NCBI GenBank assembly: GCA_021521415.1
Contig: JAIQDT010002842.1
Coordinates: forward strand, 197,001 to 261,000
Source: Bidens hawaiensis
Lineage: Eukaryota; Streptophyta; Magnoliopsida; Asterales; Asteraceae
DNA: 64,000 nt
Direction: 5' to 3'
Shown: positions 23,411 to 34,990 of the stretch, piece after piece
Position numbering within the stretch: the first letter of the stretch is position 1
How the letters are laid out: the number at the start of each line of letters is the position of its first letter
The notes under the pieces: model-generated
What the model was told of the DNA's origin: nothing
Database searches by the model: none
What the model saw: only the letters and a program-made list of their open reading frames with translations
Position numbers and translations under genes: made by a program

Positions 23411-24157
23411 ATGGCTGCTGTAGCTGGAGCAGGTGGTGCAGGCGGTGATGATGGTGGTGACAACCAAATACAGTTCTTCCTGGGTCATAACATGTACATA
23501 ACATTAGACCCGGAGGCGAGCGGAGTTGATGATTTCCGCGAAATCATCACGTTTCTATTACGCTCGCTTATATTCCACGCGATTACCACCACTCTGCCGA
23601 TTTCCTTGCCAAACATTGAGGATTTTTGGCAGACCGTGGAATATGAATGTAGAGTCGAGCCCCCGGTCATGCGAGCAACAGTCAACAATCACATTGTTCA
23701 GTTCTCATCTGAACATATCCGGGCGGCTTTACGGTTTGGAGAAGAAACGAGGGACGACCCGACAGACTTTGTAGCTCCTTTCCGAGATGGAGCGTTTATG
23801 AGGATGGGATACTCTGGTCCCTTGGGAGATACTCAGAGAAGGAAGGGGTTCTTACTCGATCAGTGGCGCTTTCTCATGCATGTCATGATCGTGTGCATGT
23901 CAGGGAGAAAGGCGGGTACTGATGGCATGGGCGCGACCATGCAGTCAGCGATGACTGCTCTGACTTATAATAAGCGTTACAGCTTTAGTCAGATGGTCTT
24001 TTACGAGATAGATCGACAGAGAAGAGCGATGGCGCGTGAGAGATTTATCATGTATCCAAGATTCCTACAAATGATCTTGAATCATGTTGCTCCAACGCTA
24101 CCTCAGCGCCGCCCAATCAGATACGTTGAAAGTGTGAGTAAACGGATCTTCGCCTAA
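23411..24157 (+). CDS. Copia-1 ORF3, N-terminal part
   Basis: 248 codons from ATG 23411, following a Gly/Ala-rich start. I do not recognise a catalytic domain. Blocks shared with Copia-2's ORF3 include FxxxVExx..V.A.VNN..V..SxExIRxxLRFG and, later, HVxIxCxSGRKAG followed by a YPRF motif. Similar proteins are found after pol in large plant copia elements (often called env-like or extra ORF), but no signal peptide or membrane segment is evident here. TAA at 24155 ends it, yet the same frame stays open to 26302, so this is likely one protein of about 963 residues broken once. Confidence 0.7.
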   Translation: MAAVAGAGGAGGDDGGDNQIQFFLGHNMYITLDPEASGVDDFREIITFLLRSLIFHAITTTLPISLPNIEDFWQTVEYECRVEPPVMRATVNNHIVQFSSEHIRAALRFGEETRDDPTDFVAPFRDGAFMRMGYSGPLGDTQRRKGFLLDQWRFLMHVMIVCMSGRKAGTDGMGATMQSAMTALTYNKRYSFSQMVFYEIDRQRRAMARERFIMYPRFLQMILNHVAPTLPQRRPIRYVESVSKRIFA

Positions 24158-24223
24158 TGCAGATCTTCCAGTGCGAGGAGCAAACCTGAGCTCCGTCCTC
24201 GACATACTCCACTATTTGGGTAC

Positions 24224-26302
24224 TTGATCAACCCGGAGTATGTGCCTGCTCGTGGGGACGAGTTTCGGGACCCGGCACCACAACAGGCTGGAGCGCCTCA
24301 AGCTATACCTGCTGCTCCTGTTGTGTCACCGGAGGAGAATGTAGACCTTGATGCAGAGTTTGGCGGTCAAGGATTCTTTGATATGGAGAGGGTTGACCCT
24401 GAAGAACATATACAGGTCTCGGTTGCACAGGTGTCGAGTGTGAATGTTACTAGGACAGCTGCTACGGTGGCTGATTCTGATTCTGATGATGAAGTGGCTG
24501 TAGCGAGACGAATTCTAGTTAACCAAGAACGGGTTCAAGGGAAAAGAAAAAGAACTGATGATGACAGCGAGTCAGATTATGAAGAAGAAGTACATCAGTT
24601 GATTCGTAGATCAAGAAGGGAACGGATAGGTACAGGTTCGGGAGCTGGTGAGAGCTCAAGGGTGGTACGCTTCACCCCACCCGCACTGTCCGGTATGACA
24701 ATGGTCCCTTCGTCATTGCAAGTTACAAGGCCAAGCACCACGGATGTTCCCGTGGTGGCTACCTCATCAGTATTCGGCCTCCCACCCACTACATTCCAAC
24801 TTTCGGCTCCTGAGATTGTATCGTTGCCGCCTCCAACTCTTACTCCAACGGAGGTCGGGGCACGATTTATTGAGTCGACGGTTGTGGCCACTGCAGGGTT
24901 ATCGGTGACGATACCACATGCGGTTACGTCTATGCCTACTTCTGAGGTCCCGGTTACATCGGAAATCCCTCCTCGGTACACTCAAGATATATCTCATCTG
25001 AGGTTTGATTTCGATGCAACCTTATCAGACTCTGAACGAATAGCAGCACTTGAACGGGTCGTGGCAGAACAATCAAGGATAAATCTTATCCAGACCCAGG
25101 CTATTCAACGCCTAGTTGCAGAGAATCAGATGCAGTCGTCCCTGCTGGTAGAACATGGCAAAATCATAGATGCTTTGAAGGAGTTCTTGGCATCTCAGGG
25201 GGAGACGAGCTGTAAAGGCGATGAGCTGAGGACTAAGAAGAGAAATGATCGAGACGATGATCCCAATGCATCAAAAGGTGCAGGTGGAGAGTTGCCAAGA
25301 ACTGAACAAGCTCTTGGGACTTCCACAACTCAGGGGGAGTCGATAAGTGCAGCTGGTGGTGATGATGTGGTGGTCGTGGATGTTGAGGAGATGGATGATG
25401 ACTTTATAGGTGATGATGATGTATTACCGGTTGATGAGATAGAGAAGATTGGTGAAGAGATAGTTATTGATAATGAGATAGAAGAGGGAGAGATAGTAGA
25501 GGAGAATGTGGAGCATGAGATACCGGAAGTCGATAAGGCAGATATGAGTCAAGAGATTGGAAATGATGAGACGGAATGGGAAGAGCAGCCTAGATGGAAA
25601 GATGGATATGATCAGTGGTTCGTAAAAACGAAGAAACCGGCGGTCCCTACTATGTTTAAGAAGAGTTACAACATTAGAGGCTATGCTAAGTCAAGAAAGG
25701 GGATTATTTGCTGGATATATGATGAGCAGTTGAGGCTCTTTGTGATTAAGAGATATGATGGTGTTCAGTACTTCAAAAGGATGTTGAGATCATTGAATAC
25801 GTTGCCAGAATGTGAAGTGAAAGACTTAGCCAGATTGGGGTTGATAAACAGAAGTGATGATAACATGGCTAGAGTCATTGGGAAGATTGTTTGGAAGGAA
25901 AGTATAAAAGAGAAGAAGTTCGAGCTGTTGAAACCACAAAAGGGAAAACTTATCGAAGACAAATATAGAGGATTGAGAGCAGATGGCAAGCCTTGGATGA
26001 TTATGAAGTATAAGCCGATCAGGTGTTTGAAAGAAGTGCCGATGAAACAAATGCCCAAGGATGTGCTCAAAGACCTGAAGTGGTGGTATGTTGATTGTGA
26101 GACAGCTGAAGCAGTTATGGAGGACGAAGATGAACAAGAGCTGCTGAGAGTCTATGATCCGATGCATCTAGTGAACTTGTCTCAAGCTGATCTGCAGGTA
26201 CTGAATGAGAAGAAAATATTTTATATTCCTGCTTGGAAAGACGAAGCGAGGAAATATCAAAGAGTTGTATCGGTTTGTGTACGAGAAGGAGTGCATGCTT
26301 AA
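24224..26302 (+). CDS. Copia-1 ORF3, middle and C-terminal part
   Basis: Same frame as 23411-24157. A Pro/Thr/Val-rich stretch is followed by a predicted coiled coil (about 25025-25195, SERIAALERVVAEQ...), a strongly acidic segment (about 25360-25585, many Asp/Glu), and a basic, Trp-rich C-terminal domain (25590-26302) with ICWIYDEQLRLFVIKRYDG, then VQYF, then INRSDD. The C-terminal block and a DDDPNA motif recur in Copia-2. The layout suggests a structural or nucleic-acid-associated protein rather than an enzyme, but function is unknown. Ends 80 bases before the 3' LTR. Confidence 0.7.
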   Translation: MINPEYVPARGDEFRDPAPQQAGAPQAIPAAPVVSPEENVDLDAEFGGQGFFDMERVDPEEHIQVSVAQVSSVNVTRTAATVADSDSDDEVAVARRILVNQERVQGKRKRTDDDSESDYEEEVHQLIRRSRRERIGTGSGAGESSRVVRFTPPALSGMTMVPSSLQVTRPSTTDVPVVATSSVFGLPPTTFQLSAPEIVSLPPPTLTPTEVGARFIESTVVATAGLSVTIPHAVTSMPTSEVPVTSEIPPRYTQDISHLRFDFDATLSDSERIAALERVVAEQSRINLIQTQAIQRLVAENQMQSSLLVEHGKIIDALKEFLASQGETSCKGDELRTKKRNDRDDDPNASKGAGGELPRTEQALGTSTTQGESISAAGGDDVVVVDVEEMDDDFIGDDDVLPVDEIEKIGEEIVIDNEIEEGEIVEENVEHEIPEVDKADMSQEIGNDETEWEEQPRWKDGYDQWFVKTKKPAVPTMFKKSYNIRGYAKSRKGIICWIYDEQLRLFVIKRYDGVQYFKRMLRSLNTLPECEVKDLARLGLINRSDDNMARVIGKIVWKESIKEKKFELLKPQKGKLIEDKYRGLRADGKPWMIMKYKPIRCLKEVPMKQMPKDVLKDLKWWYVDCETAEAVMEDEDEQELLRVYDPMHLVNLSQADLQVLNEKKIFYIPAWKDEARKYQRVVSVCVREGVHA

Positions 26303-26367
26303 AGATGAAGATACAAGATTGTTGAAGATTACAAGACACGTGCTTGAAGATAAAGATATGAAGCTAC

Positions 26368-26382
26368 TGCCAAGGGGGAGTC
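26368..26382 (+). other. Polypurine tract of Copia-1
   Basis: GCCAAGGGGGAGTC directly before the 3' LTR; the G/A-rich RNA here primes plus-strand DNA synthesis. Confidence 0.8.
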
Positions 26383-26802
26383 TGTTGGTACATGATGTCA
26401 GTAGTTCAGTGTCTAGTGTCTGTAATCGAGTCGTTTGGATTTGTGTTTTGTATGTAGCGAAGTTAGCTAACAAGTTCGCTGATATAGGCGAACGTGTTAG
26501 ATAAGCGAAGTTAGTGACAACTTCGCCTGAACATGCCAGGCGAAGTTGTCGTGTTATATAAACATAGGTTACGGCTTAAGTTTTCATTATTCAAGTTAAT
26601 TAGTTATCGAGTTGTAACGAGGTCCTGTAATCAGTGATTGATATCACGTGTTTCCGGTTGCAATATAACGAGTCTTTGTTTATTGTAACGTGTGTTCGAT
26701 CGTGTTAACTTGTATCGTCTTCTACGCTCGTAACGTCTTACGTAGGGATTCCGCACCTACGTAGAACGCGATATTCCGTGTAGATCCGGCTGGGAACCTA
26801 CA
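26383..26802 (+). mobile_element. 3' LTR of Copia-1
   Basis: 420 bases with six differences from the 5' LTR by eye. It ends CCTACA and is followed by the CTTAC target copy. Confidence 0.95.
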
Positions 26803-27210
26803 CTTACGGATAATTATAAAGTGTAAGGAATGAAGTTCAGTTTAAGTATGAATATGTATCTTCGGATACGTATACGTGAAAATATCAAAATGCATTGTAT
26901 GTTGCATGATTAACTAGAACTCACTAAGCTTAGCAGACTTTTAGTATGCACGTAGGTAAATATGTTTATTTAGCTGGCATGAGGATGGCACATGGCATGG
27001 ATTGAACAATTGGCATCTGAAGATGGAAGAAATGATGTTTTAAAAATGATGTTGTGTGTTATGTTTTAAAGAAAAGATCAAATGTTTTGTATCGAATGAT
27101 TGGAGTTAATGTGTCCGCGAATGTTTTAAATTAACTCTGATTTATAGAACTGTTTTTATGAGTAAATCCGACGTTAAAGTAGGGCTACCAGACCGGGGCC
27201 TTACATCAGA

Positions 27211-28205
27211 TGAACACCGGATAGTTCTTCCGGAAGATCGAGTATATAAGTTATTTCTCCAACTCTTTCAAGAATCTTGAATGGATCGGCATAACGATGA
27301 GCTAGATTTCCCTTTTTCCCAAAACAAACTAATCATTTTCAAGGAGATGCCTTGAGTAGGACGAGATCACTGACATTTAATTCGAGGGGTTTACCTCGTT
27401 TATCGATGTAACTCTTTTGGCAGCGTCTAGCAGGAAGCAAATTTTGACAGATTTAAGCAATACATTCAGTAGTGTCTTGAATCATTTTAGGTACGGTAAT
27501 TAAAGATTCACCAACCTCACTCCATCAAATAGGAGATCATAATTTGTGACCATAGAGAGCTTCAAACATTTCCATACTAATACTAGAATGGAAGTACTTA
27601 TTGTACGAGATTCCCAAATTCCACTAAACTCAAAGACACAAGATCGGAGCAAATCTTCAAGGGTTTGAATAGTTCTTTAGGGTTGACCATCGGTTTTAGG
27701 GCACAACACCGGAGCATATAGAAGCGACTTCCAAAAATGTGAAGTGCAACGGCCATCACTATCGTATATATAATGTTAAGGGTAATCAATCACGACAAAC
27801 AATCTCTTTGAAATTGATTTGCACATGTTGATCGATTGAAAATTCTCCTTGATAGAAGCAAAATGAGCTAAGTTGGTTGATTAGTCGATGATTACCCAAC
27901 TACTAATGTTTATTTTGCAGGCGGTTGGAAGTTTGGCAATGAAATCCATAACGATATGTCCTATTTCCAAACTGGGAACTAAGGTTGCACAAGTAAACAA
28001 GACAGTTTTTGATGCTCAGCTTTAACCTTTGCACAGGTAAGACATTTTCCCACATAAAGAGCTATGTTCTTTTTAATTCCAGGCCACCAATAGGTGGTTC
28101 GTATATCAAAATACATTTTTTCAGCACCAGGATTAACAGAGTATCATGACTTATGAGCTTCATTCATGATAAATTTGCGAATATCGTCACGGCTAATAAC
28201 CCACA
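27211..28205 (-). pseudogene. Gypsy A integrase fragment
   Basis: Minus-strand reading shows the integrase zinc-binding region (EAHKS ... [20 protein letters not shown] ... KAEH, about 28030-28175), the catalytic-core start (DIVMDFIAKLP) and the C-terminal region near 27215-27420. It continues in frame at 7179 once element B is removed. Multiple stops and lost segments; protease and RT are absent, cut off near 28205. Confidence 0.75.
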
Positions 28206-30060
28206 AGCGATTAAGATAATAAAGTAATCATTTATTAAATTATACAAATAGCATTATGTTTAAGTGACCAGTTACGGTTGATATTGATAAACATGTTTAT
28301 TTGCATTAAAAATATGTTAATAAATATTGATATCAACTGTTTAACTGTATCTTTACATAGAAAAGTTGAGTGTTCTACAAATGCATCCCTTTAGTTTCAT
28401 TTGGGTATACATGGTCTAAATTAATATTGATTTTGCTATTAATCATTGATTTGGTTTAAATTTGTTTGAGAATCTTCATTAGTTTGCCTAATTTTATATG
28501 ATATATTTTTATAAGTTTTAAATAACTGATTTACGAATCATACAAACTAATCTCATATATGTTTACGTTATTACGCTTAAACAGCTGGCCTTACTCAAGT
28601 GTGTAGGTTTTTCATTTTTTTACTTTTCTGGTTAGGATTTGAGTTTTCTCTCCTTGGAACCCACTTAAGTTAAATGTGTGTGTCTTGTGGTATTCAATTT
28701 CTCTCTTAACCTTACATGCGAATGAACTATTAGAGTTACATATGTTCTATTCCAATTATGAGTATAAACAATACCTATATTTAAGCAAAACCTATCATGG
28801 AAGAAAAAAGGAAATGAGATATTCACCTATTTTCAACTATTGTTATGAAAAGTTTTAAAAGCTTTTAAATTCGATATTTGTGATAATTTTATCATGATAT
28901 GACGTTTTCATATAATTCGTGATAATTACTCTTATTGTGGATACTAAATGCTAATTAAATAAATTTTGTCTAACATGTTTATTGCAACATTATCATTATA
29001 CAATTCTTCTAACGAAATTAAAATAATGAATACAACTCTCTTTATATGTTATAATGTGATGCGCATTATAACTTGATATTATGGTGTGCCTTATTTTGTA
29101 TGACATCATTTATTTAAATTATGTAAATAGAACAAAACCAAAGTTGTGTCTTCTTAAAAAAGATTATGTATTGATATGACACTTAAAATACCATGCCCCA
29201 TATCTCATTATCATTTTAAGGTTATAACATTTAGAACTGATAAAGTATACATGAATTGGTCATTATCTACTTCTCAATTATTATTTGAAGAAAAGATTAA
29301 TTATGAAATATAAGCGGTGACAATTTTCATTGGATATGTCTCAAATATACTCCTAAAGTAGAAATATTATTAAAAGAGTATAAGACGTTTGAGGTAACTT
29401 CATATGCGTATGTCTGAGGAATTAATAAAAACCATGATACATGTTCAGTTTTACTTCATTCCCTGTAGTGAATGTGACTATACATTGATCGTTGTGTTAT
29501 GATCATGCATGGACATAATTGAGAATATTTCTAACGATGATCATATTAATAATTAGATGACCATCGACAATTGTAACTATGCTCATATTAATAATGAGAT
29601 CGACTACCAGCAATGACGAAGATAACAATCTTACACGAAAACAAAATATAAAAGGTGATATAACATGGCCGTTTGTAACGATAACAAACTGTTCTCTCGT
29701 GTTTTATATGAAATAAGTATAATATATATACGATCATAAACTTGAAGTTTATGGACCATAATTATCTAATGGCATGAAATATATTGAAGAACCAAATTAT
29801 ACTTCGTGATAATTGAACATGCAGAGTTTGCTCTCAAGTGAAATTTACTTATTACCTACTAAAGTAGGGTGCGAATCCCTAAATATCTATAAATTATAAA
29901 GGATATGAATTTCCTAACATGATACCATATAGTGTCTAAAATCAATGTATCATTTAAATGGTTATCAAAGTCACAACTTGGAGTTTGTGTGATTTGTGGC
30001 TTAGCTAATAAAACAGCATACATATTATTATTTTGATAATTATACTAAATTTAATTCCCA
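28206..30060. other. AT-rich DNA, no gene recognised
   Basis: No open frame with a recognisable domain. By position it could be the leader and gag half of the decayed copia element that becomes recognisable from 30060, but I could not support that from the translation. Confidence 0.35.
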
Positions 30061-32349
30061 AGTTGTCATTTCATTGAAATAAGTGTTGAATTATTTTTCA
30101 CACACACAAATTTCTTTTGTTTGACACAGTTTTTGAACGTCTACAATTGATTTCAAAGAAAGCCATCATGAGAGCAATAATTCATGTTCATATTTGGGTA
30201 CATTTATTCGCATGTGGTAACATTAATTCACATCAAGTCAAGAAGTTATAATACCTCTCCCCTTTACATATGGTTTCGGTCAGAACCAATTAGTTCACGT
30301 CAAGAATTTTTATTGTGCAGTATATGTAGAAATTGATCCACCACAACGCAAAAAGATTGGACCTCAAAAGAGGTTAGGGATATATATATATTCAGTATGA
30401 ATGTATTATTAAATACTTAAAGCCATTAATGAGAGAGATATTTATGGCTCATTACCTAAATGAATCAACATTCCCAACATTATGGGAAGATATAAAGTAG
30501 TTGAAAAACCAATTTAGTTGGAATGAATTATTATTTATCCTTAAATTAAACTAGATTAACTAAAAATTCAAAGAATAATTCATGTATAAAGATTAACAAA
30601 TCATTTACCAAACGATTCACTGACCAAAATAGAGTGTCTAGCTAAGACACATGTACCAACCGCTTATGTCCCCGTTAATATTATTGTCCAAGAAGGACAA
30701 CCCCATATTGATAATGAGTCTAACATAAGCATGAATCTTGGTAGACTAATCGGTTTCAAAGACAAAAATTTCCTCGGTAATTGGAGCAAATAATGAAAAT
30801 GGTCAAGTCGAGGTACAACAATAAGGTCTCAAAGAGACATTAGACATGAAGGTTCTGGGAGAATCTCGGGTACATGAAAATAATAAGATCTCATTATATT
30901 TTATCATGTATATGAGATATTGGAATCAAAATAAAATCAACATCATTATACCTTTGTATATAGTATAGCGCTTAAAATTATGGAATGATGAGGATCAAGA
31001 TGTAAGATCTACCTATGAACGAAAGCATATTAATGATTAGTCAAAGTGGAAAGATGCAAATGGGGCAGATTTGAATTTTCTAAATAACGGAAAATTTTTC
31101 GGACCAATAGTCTATAGAACCAAATTTTTCGGACCAATGTTTTTATATGAGTTATGAAAATTCAATTAAGTGATATAATGCAAAATTGGTGGCACGAGGA
31201 TTTTGCAAAGACCCATGATTAATTATGAGGAGGCACATTCTCCAATGGTGGAAGCAATGACTTTCTTATACCTAAATAGTCTGGTAATACAAAGAGAGAA
31301 TTGATATGCGTTTAATAAATGTGATTCGGTTGGTACTGAAAGTTTACAAGAAAGTCTGTGAAGGATTTTAATTCCCAAATCATGTAAAGTAAGTTCTCGT
31401 GAACACAATGATTGTTATGTATAGATTCATATTTGAATACGTTAAGATTATTGAATATGTTGAACATAAATGGAACTCCTGAAGAGTTTCCTAAGGTAGT
31501 TGAATACCTGAAAATTTAATTGATACATCTTAATGATGTAATTCTTGTGTATCAATAAGCATGCATAGAAGATAATGTGCATGATGAGTACAATATCTAA
31601 ATAAATAAATAAATTGTACAATATGGATTTTTGGCATGTGATAAAAAAATTGTTGTGTCTAATGAGCAAACTTTATGCAGCAAAAATCCAAGAAAAGTGA
31701 ATGCACATGCATAATTTGTCAATATGGAAAGAATCCATGATGGATTAAAAATGCATGTAGTTATGCTTATTATGTACGGACTAAAATAGCCGGATTGCAT
31801 GTGGTACAAATCAAAAAATATCTTGATAAAGAGAGGGATAAGTTGGATGTAATTAGCCATACTGTAAGGCCTCGTTCCCGGTGCCCTACATTGGCATTGG
31901 ATTTACTCTAAACACAGTTCTGATTAATTAAAACTTTTGTTGAATAATATTAAAATTCAACCATCCATTACAAACATCTATTACTTGTCTTTTTTTTTAA
32001 ACATAACATAAAAGGTAGTATCCACATCATGACAAATCTTCAGATGTCAGCCTCTTCAATCCTGCCATGTGTTCCTCACAAGCCAGCTGCCTCAATCTAA
32101 TTACCTGCGTGCATACTAAAAGTTAGCTACGCTGAGTGAGTTCTAGTTAATCAGGCAACATACAATACATTCACATACTTACATATATATGTATCCGAAG
32201 ATATATACTACATACCTTGCATGTTACCTTTCTTCATTCGTACATACATACTTACTTTCTTTCTTTCATACTCTCATACATTCATTCATACATTCTTTCA
32301 TACCATCACACTTTCATACTTTCATAATACATACATAACTATCTTTACC

Positions 32350-32490
32350 ATCTCAGATATTAGTAGGGTCTGGTCCCTTTCTTCTCTATCTCAGATATTA
32401 TTAGGGCCTGGTCCCTTTCTTTTCTATCTCTTATATTATTGGGTCTAGTCCCTTCTATCTCAGATATTATTAGGGTCAGGTCCCTTCTTT
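32350..32490 (+). repeat. TCAGATATTATTAGGGTCTGGTCCC repeat
   Basis: Four imperfect units of about 35-40 bases with the core ATATTATTAGGG and GGTCCCTT, inside the solo LTR at the place where the B LTR has its CCTTCTATGG array. Confidence 0.65.
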
Positions 32491-33189
32491 CCATACAACC
32501 ATACATACGCTTCTTTACACGTACATTCTATTATATACATTCATACATATTCTTAATCATTCATGCATCTTATGTAAAACTCACATTTCCTGGCGATACG
32601 TGCAATATCCGAAGATCATTCACGTACCGACAAGCATTCATTCATAACCTCAATAATTATCACATAAATCATATAAAGCATACACTTACCACTTAGGGTA
32701 AGTGTATTAACTAATCACATCGAGTATGCACACATCCCCGAAAACATAACAAGGAAATGGGGCTAGAAACTCACCTGTATACGGTTACATTCAGAGTTAA
32801 TGGTAATCCCTTTCTTTAACTAGGCACGGCTAACTGTATAACAATTACATGTATCAAGTAACTATCACTATCCATATTGTATTCCTAGTTTTACTATAAC
32901 CCTCAACAAACGGGGTCCGGGGCAGTGCCCCTGGCAGCGAGGTTCTAAGGGCGGCAGCCCCTAGCAGGGTCCAAGGGGCAGAGCCCCTAGCTGGGGTTAA
33001 GCAATTAACCCTTAACCCTTTAAGGTGTCTTTCATTAACTGTTCTTAACAAAATTTCCGTTAGAATTCTTTAATAATATTTTATTGCTAACCCATTAACC
33101 CTTTAAGGTATCTTTCATCAATTAATAAAGTCCAAGGGCTTCTATATAATTAAATCATTCTTTTTTTAGTCCAGGGACCTTTCTGTCAT

Positions 33190-33560
33190 TTTATCAAACT
33201 CTTATTCGTTATACACCCCTTTAACGAATGGGGGTTTCATTTGTTAACCTGACTGACAACATCTAACGAATGAGGTTTTTATAACGAATGAGAATTCTAT
33301 TACAAATGGGGATACTTATTAAACGAATGGGTCTTTCATAACGAATGGACTCATTCGTTTGATCTTGCTAATGAATGAACCTTTCAACAAATGGGGTTCA
33401 TTCGTTAGTTTTCCATAATGATTGGCATAACGAATGGCCCTAACGAATGAGCCTAACGAATGAGAGCTCATTCGTCAGTTTTCCGTAATGAATGGCATAG
33501 CGAAGGGCTCAACGAATGTGGTTCACTCATTATTCTTTCTTAACGAATGGGCATAGATCA
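33190..33560 (+). repeat. AACGAATG motif array in solo LTR
   Basis: About 20 copies of AACGAATGRG and its complement CATTCGTT with irregular spacing. The motif family differs from the TTCGAATACA arrays in the related B LTR. Confidence 0.65.
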
Positions 33561-34990
33561 TTCATTACACGCGCCTAGGGTTAAGGCAGAAAATGTCAAA
33601 ACATTCCCTGACATTCCCCTAATCATGTGCCGCCTTTCCGGCGCCGTCGTGCCGGAAAAAGGGGTTTTGACATCATTTTTTGCCCCATTCGATCTGGATC
33701 CGAGATAGGTGACCCCTAAGCTCGTCTTTCAATCAGTTCATACCCAATTCCATCCAAATCTCGTGACTTTAACGGTTGGGAGTGTCGGTTTGTCATTTCG
33801 TGACTAGATCTAGCGGATTTGGATGAGAGAGAGCTTAAGTGTGTGTTTTGGATGGTGTATGGAACGGGTGGAAATGAATGGATAAATGAATAATTATAGT
33901 TTATATATTTATGGATCATGGGTCATGGGTCTAAGCCCATAGTCTTTCTTTCTTCCTTACTAATCCAAGTCTATTACCCACATTTATTAACCCAACACAA
34001 GCCCCACTCATAGTAATTAATATTATTATTTTATTAACCAAAACAGGAAACGGGATGTTACACATACTTTTATCAAAAATTACACTCTTAAAAATTCACT
34101 ATAATCTCAGTTTACGGTGATGATGTATACATCATCGAGAGAAACTTCCGAGCTTTAGAGGGATAATTTTTGAAAGACCTTGACATGGTTTGATTTTTTC
34201 TCGACCTGTAGTTCGAGTATATGTATAATTATATATTTATAATTCATCAAAGTACATTTAGAAGATGTTGACAAATTTTACCATGGACAGATTTCATCTT
34301 TTTAGTACGTTAAAGGATGTCCATCAATGTACTCTATATATTTTCCTAACAAAGAAGAAACATTATGGGTTCAGAAGTACCATAATTAAATGCATATGTG
34401 CATTAATATTTATTGCTAACAATACAAGATTTTTATATATTTTATTTATTTATCGGCATGTGTCAAACTAGGAAACATTGGAATGGGTTAAAACATATAT
34501 TTTAGGTATGAAAGATATATGTTTATGTTTTACTAACCCATCAAAACAAGTTTGTCTAGTCTTGTTGATGCTAAGAACACAATAGGTTATGGATACAATT
34601 GATATGTTTACCCAATAAAGCAATAGAAGTTTTCACGTGAAGATCATGCAACATTGTTTAGCTTAAGGATGCACATGTCAAGGGATGAAGAGGCTAATGA
34701 TTGACTATAAAAGTTTTGGGCAACTTTAATAGAAGATTGATATTTACCATTTTAACGAATATATAAATCAGGGGGCAATACGTGCTGCACTCTTTTTCCC
34801 TTAACTTTGGTTTTGTCCCAATGGGTTTTCCTGGCAAGGTTTTTAATGAGGTAGCATCTTCAAGCGTATTAACTTGATAACCAATGGGGAGTTTTATAAA
34901 TATATATTATTGTGGTTATCAATACCTAATATAGATTATGCATCTCATTGTACCCAGTTGTAATACACACCTTAGTAATGAAATCCCTCT

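Larger units (their letters stand above)
14443..26802 (+). mobile_element. Copia-1: young SIRE-like copia retrotransposon with a third ORF
   Basis: A 12,360-base element with 420-base LTRs, flanked by CTTAC (14438-14442 and 26803-26807). Order: LTR, initiator-Met primer site, motif-rich leader, very long gag, pol (protease, integrase, RT, RNase H), a 2 kb spacer, ORF3, polypurine tract, LTR. Long Gag, extra 3' ORF and large size fit the SIRE/Maximus group of copia elements. By eye the two LTRs differ at 6 of 420 positions, so insertion was recent. Damage in the coding part is light: one gag stop, two pol stops, one ORF3 stop and a gag/pol frame change. Confidence 0.9.
7180..27205 (+). mobile_element. 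Element B: gag-only gypsy-type retrotransposon with nested Copia-1
   Basis: Bounded by two LTRs of about 2.8 kb and flanked by the 5-base target duplication TCAGA (7175-7179 and 27206-27210). The internal region (9983-12032, about 2.05 kb) holds a primer site, a gag and a weak polypurine tract but no protease, RT, RNase H or integrase. It therefore resembles the gag-retaining non-autonomous class (TR-GAG) and would need enzymes from another gypsy element. The right LTR is interrupted by Copia-1. Confidence 0.85.
12033..27205 (+). mobile_element. Right LTR of element B, interrupted by Copia-1
   Basis: Starts TGTAATATCCTGG and resumes after Copia-1 at 26803, ending GGGGCCTTACA at 27205. With Copia-1 and one target copy removed it is about 2808 bases, very close to the left LTR. 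It carries the same TATA box (12266-12273) and arrays, with fewer 19-base units. Confidence 0.85.
31863..34062 (-). mobile_element. Solo LTR related to element B
   Basis: 2200 bases from TGTAAGGCC to GGGATGTTACA, flanked on both sides by CATAC (31858-31862 and 34063-34067). Read on the minus strand it begins TGTAACATCCCG and ends GGGCCTTACA-like, and contains the AGAACTCACTCAGCGTAGCT block (complement near 32117-32145) also found in the B LTR near 9690-9715. No internal region is present, so it arose by LTR-LTR recombination. Confidence 0.85.
30060..34990 (+). mobile_element. Heavily decayed copia element (Copia-3), interrupted by a solo LTR
   Basis: Plus-strand fragments in the correct order: integrase C-terminal region (30060-30480, with IDPPQRKKIGPQKRLGI-like residues), the variable linker (30600-30800), RT start (31190-31300, INYEEAHSPMVEAMTF), later RT and RNase H pieces after the solo LTR (34068-34740), then an LTR-like tail at 34775-34990 with CTCTTTTTCCCTTAACTTTG and GGGTTTTCCTGGCAAGG, a motif common in one group of plant copia LTRs. 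Stops and indels are everywhere, so this is old. Confidence 0.65.

Noticed and set aside
24595..24981. Minus-strand open frame of 128 codons inside ORF3
   Set aside because: It is opposite a well-supported sense ORF with conserved blocks; no domain. Other antisense frames within gag and pol were dropped for the same reason.
23411..26302. Calling ORF3 an envelope gene
   Set aside because: Position after pol fits, but I see no signal peptide, no clear membrane-spanning segment and no cleavage site; the name would go beyond the evidence.
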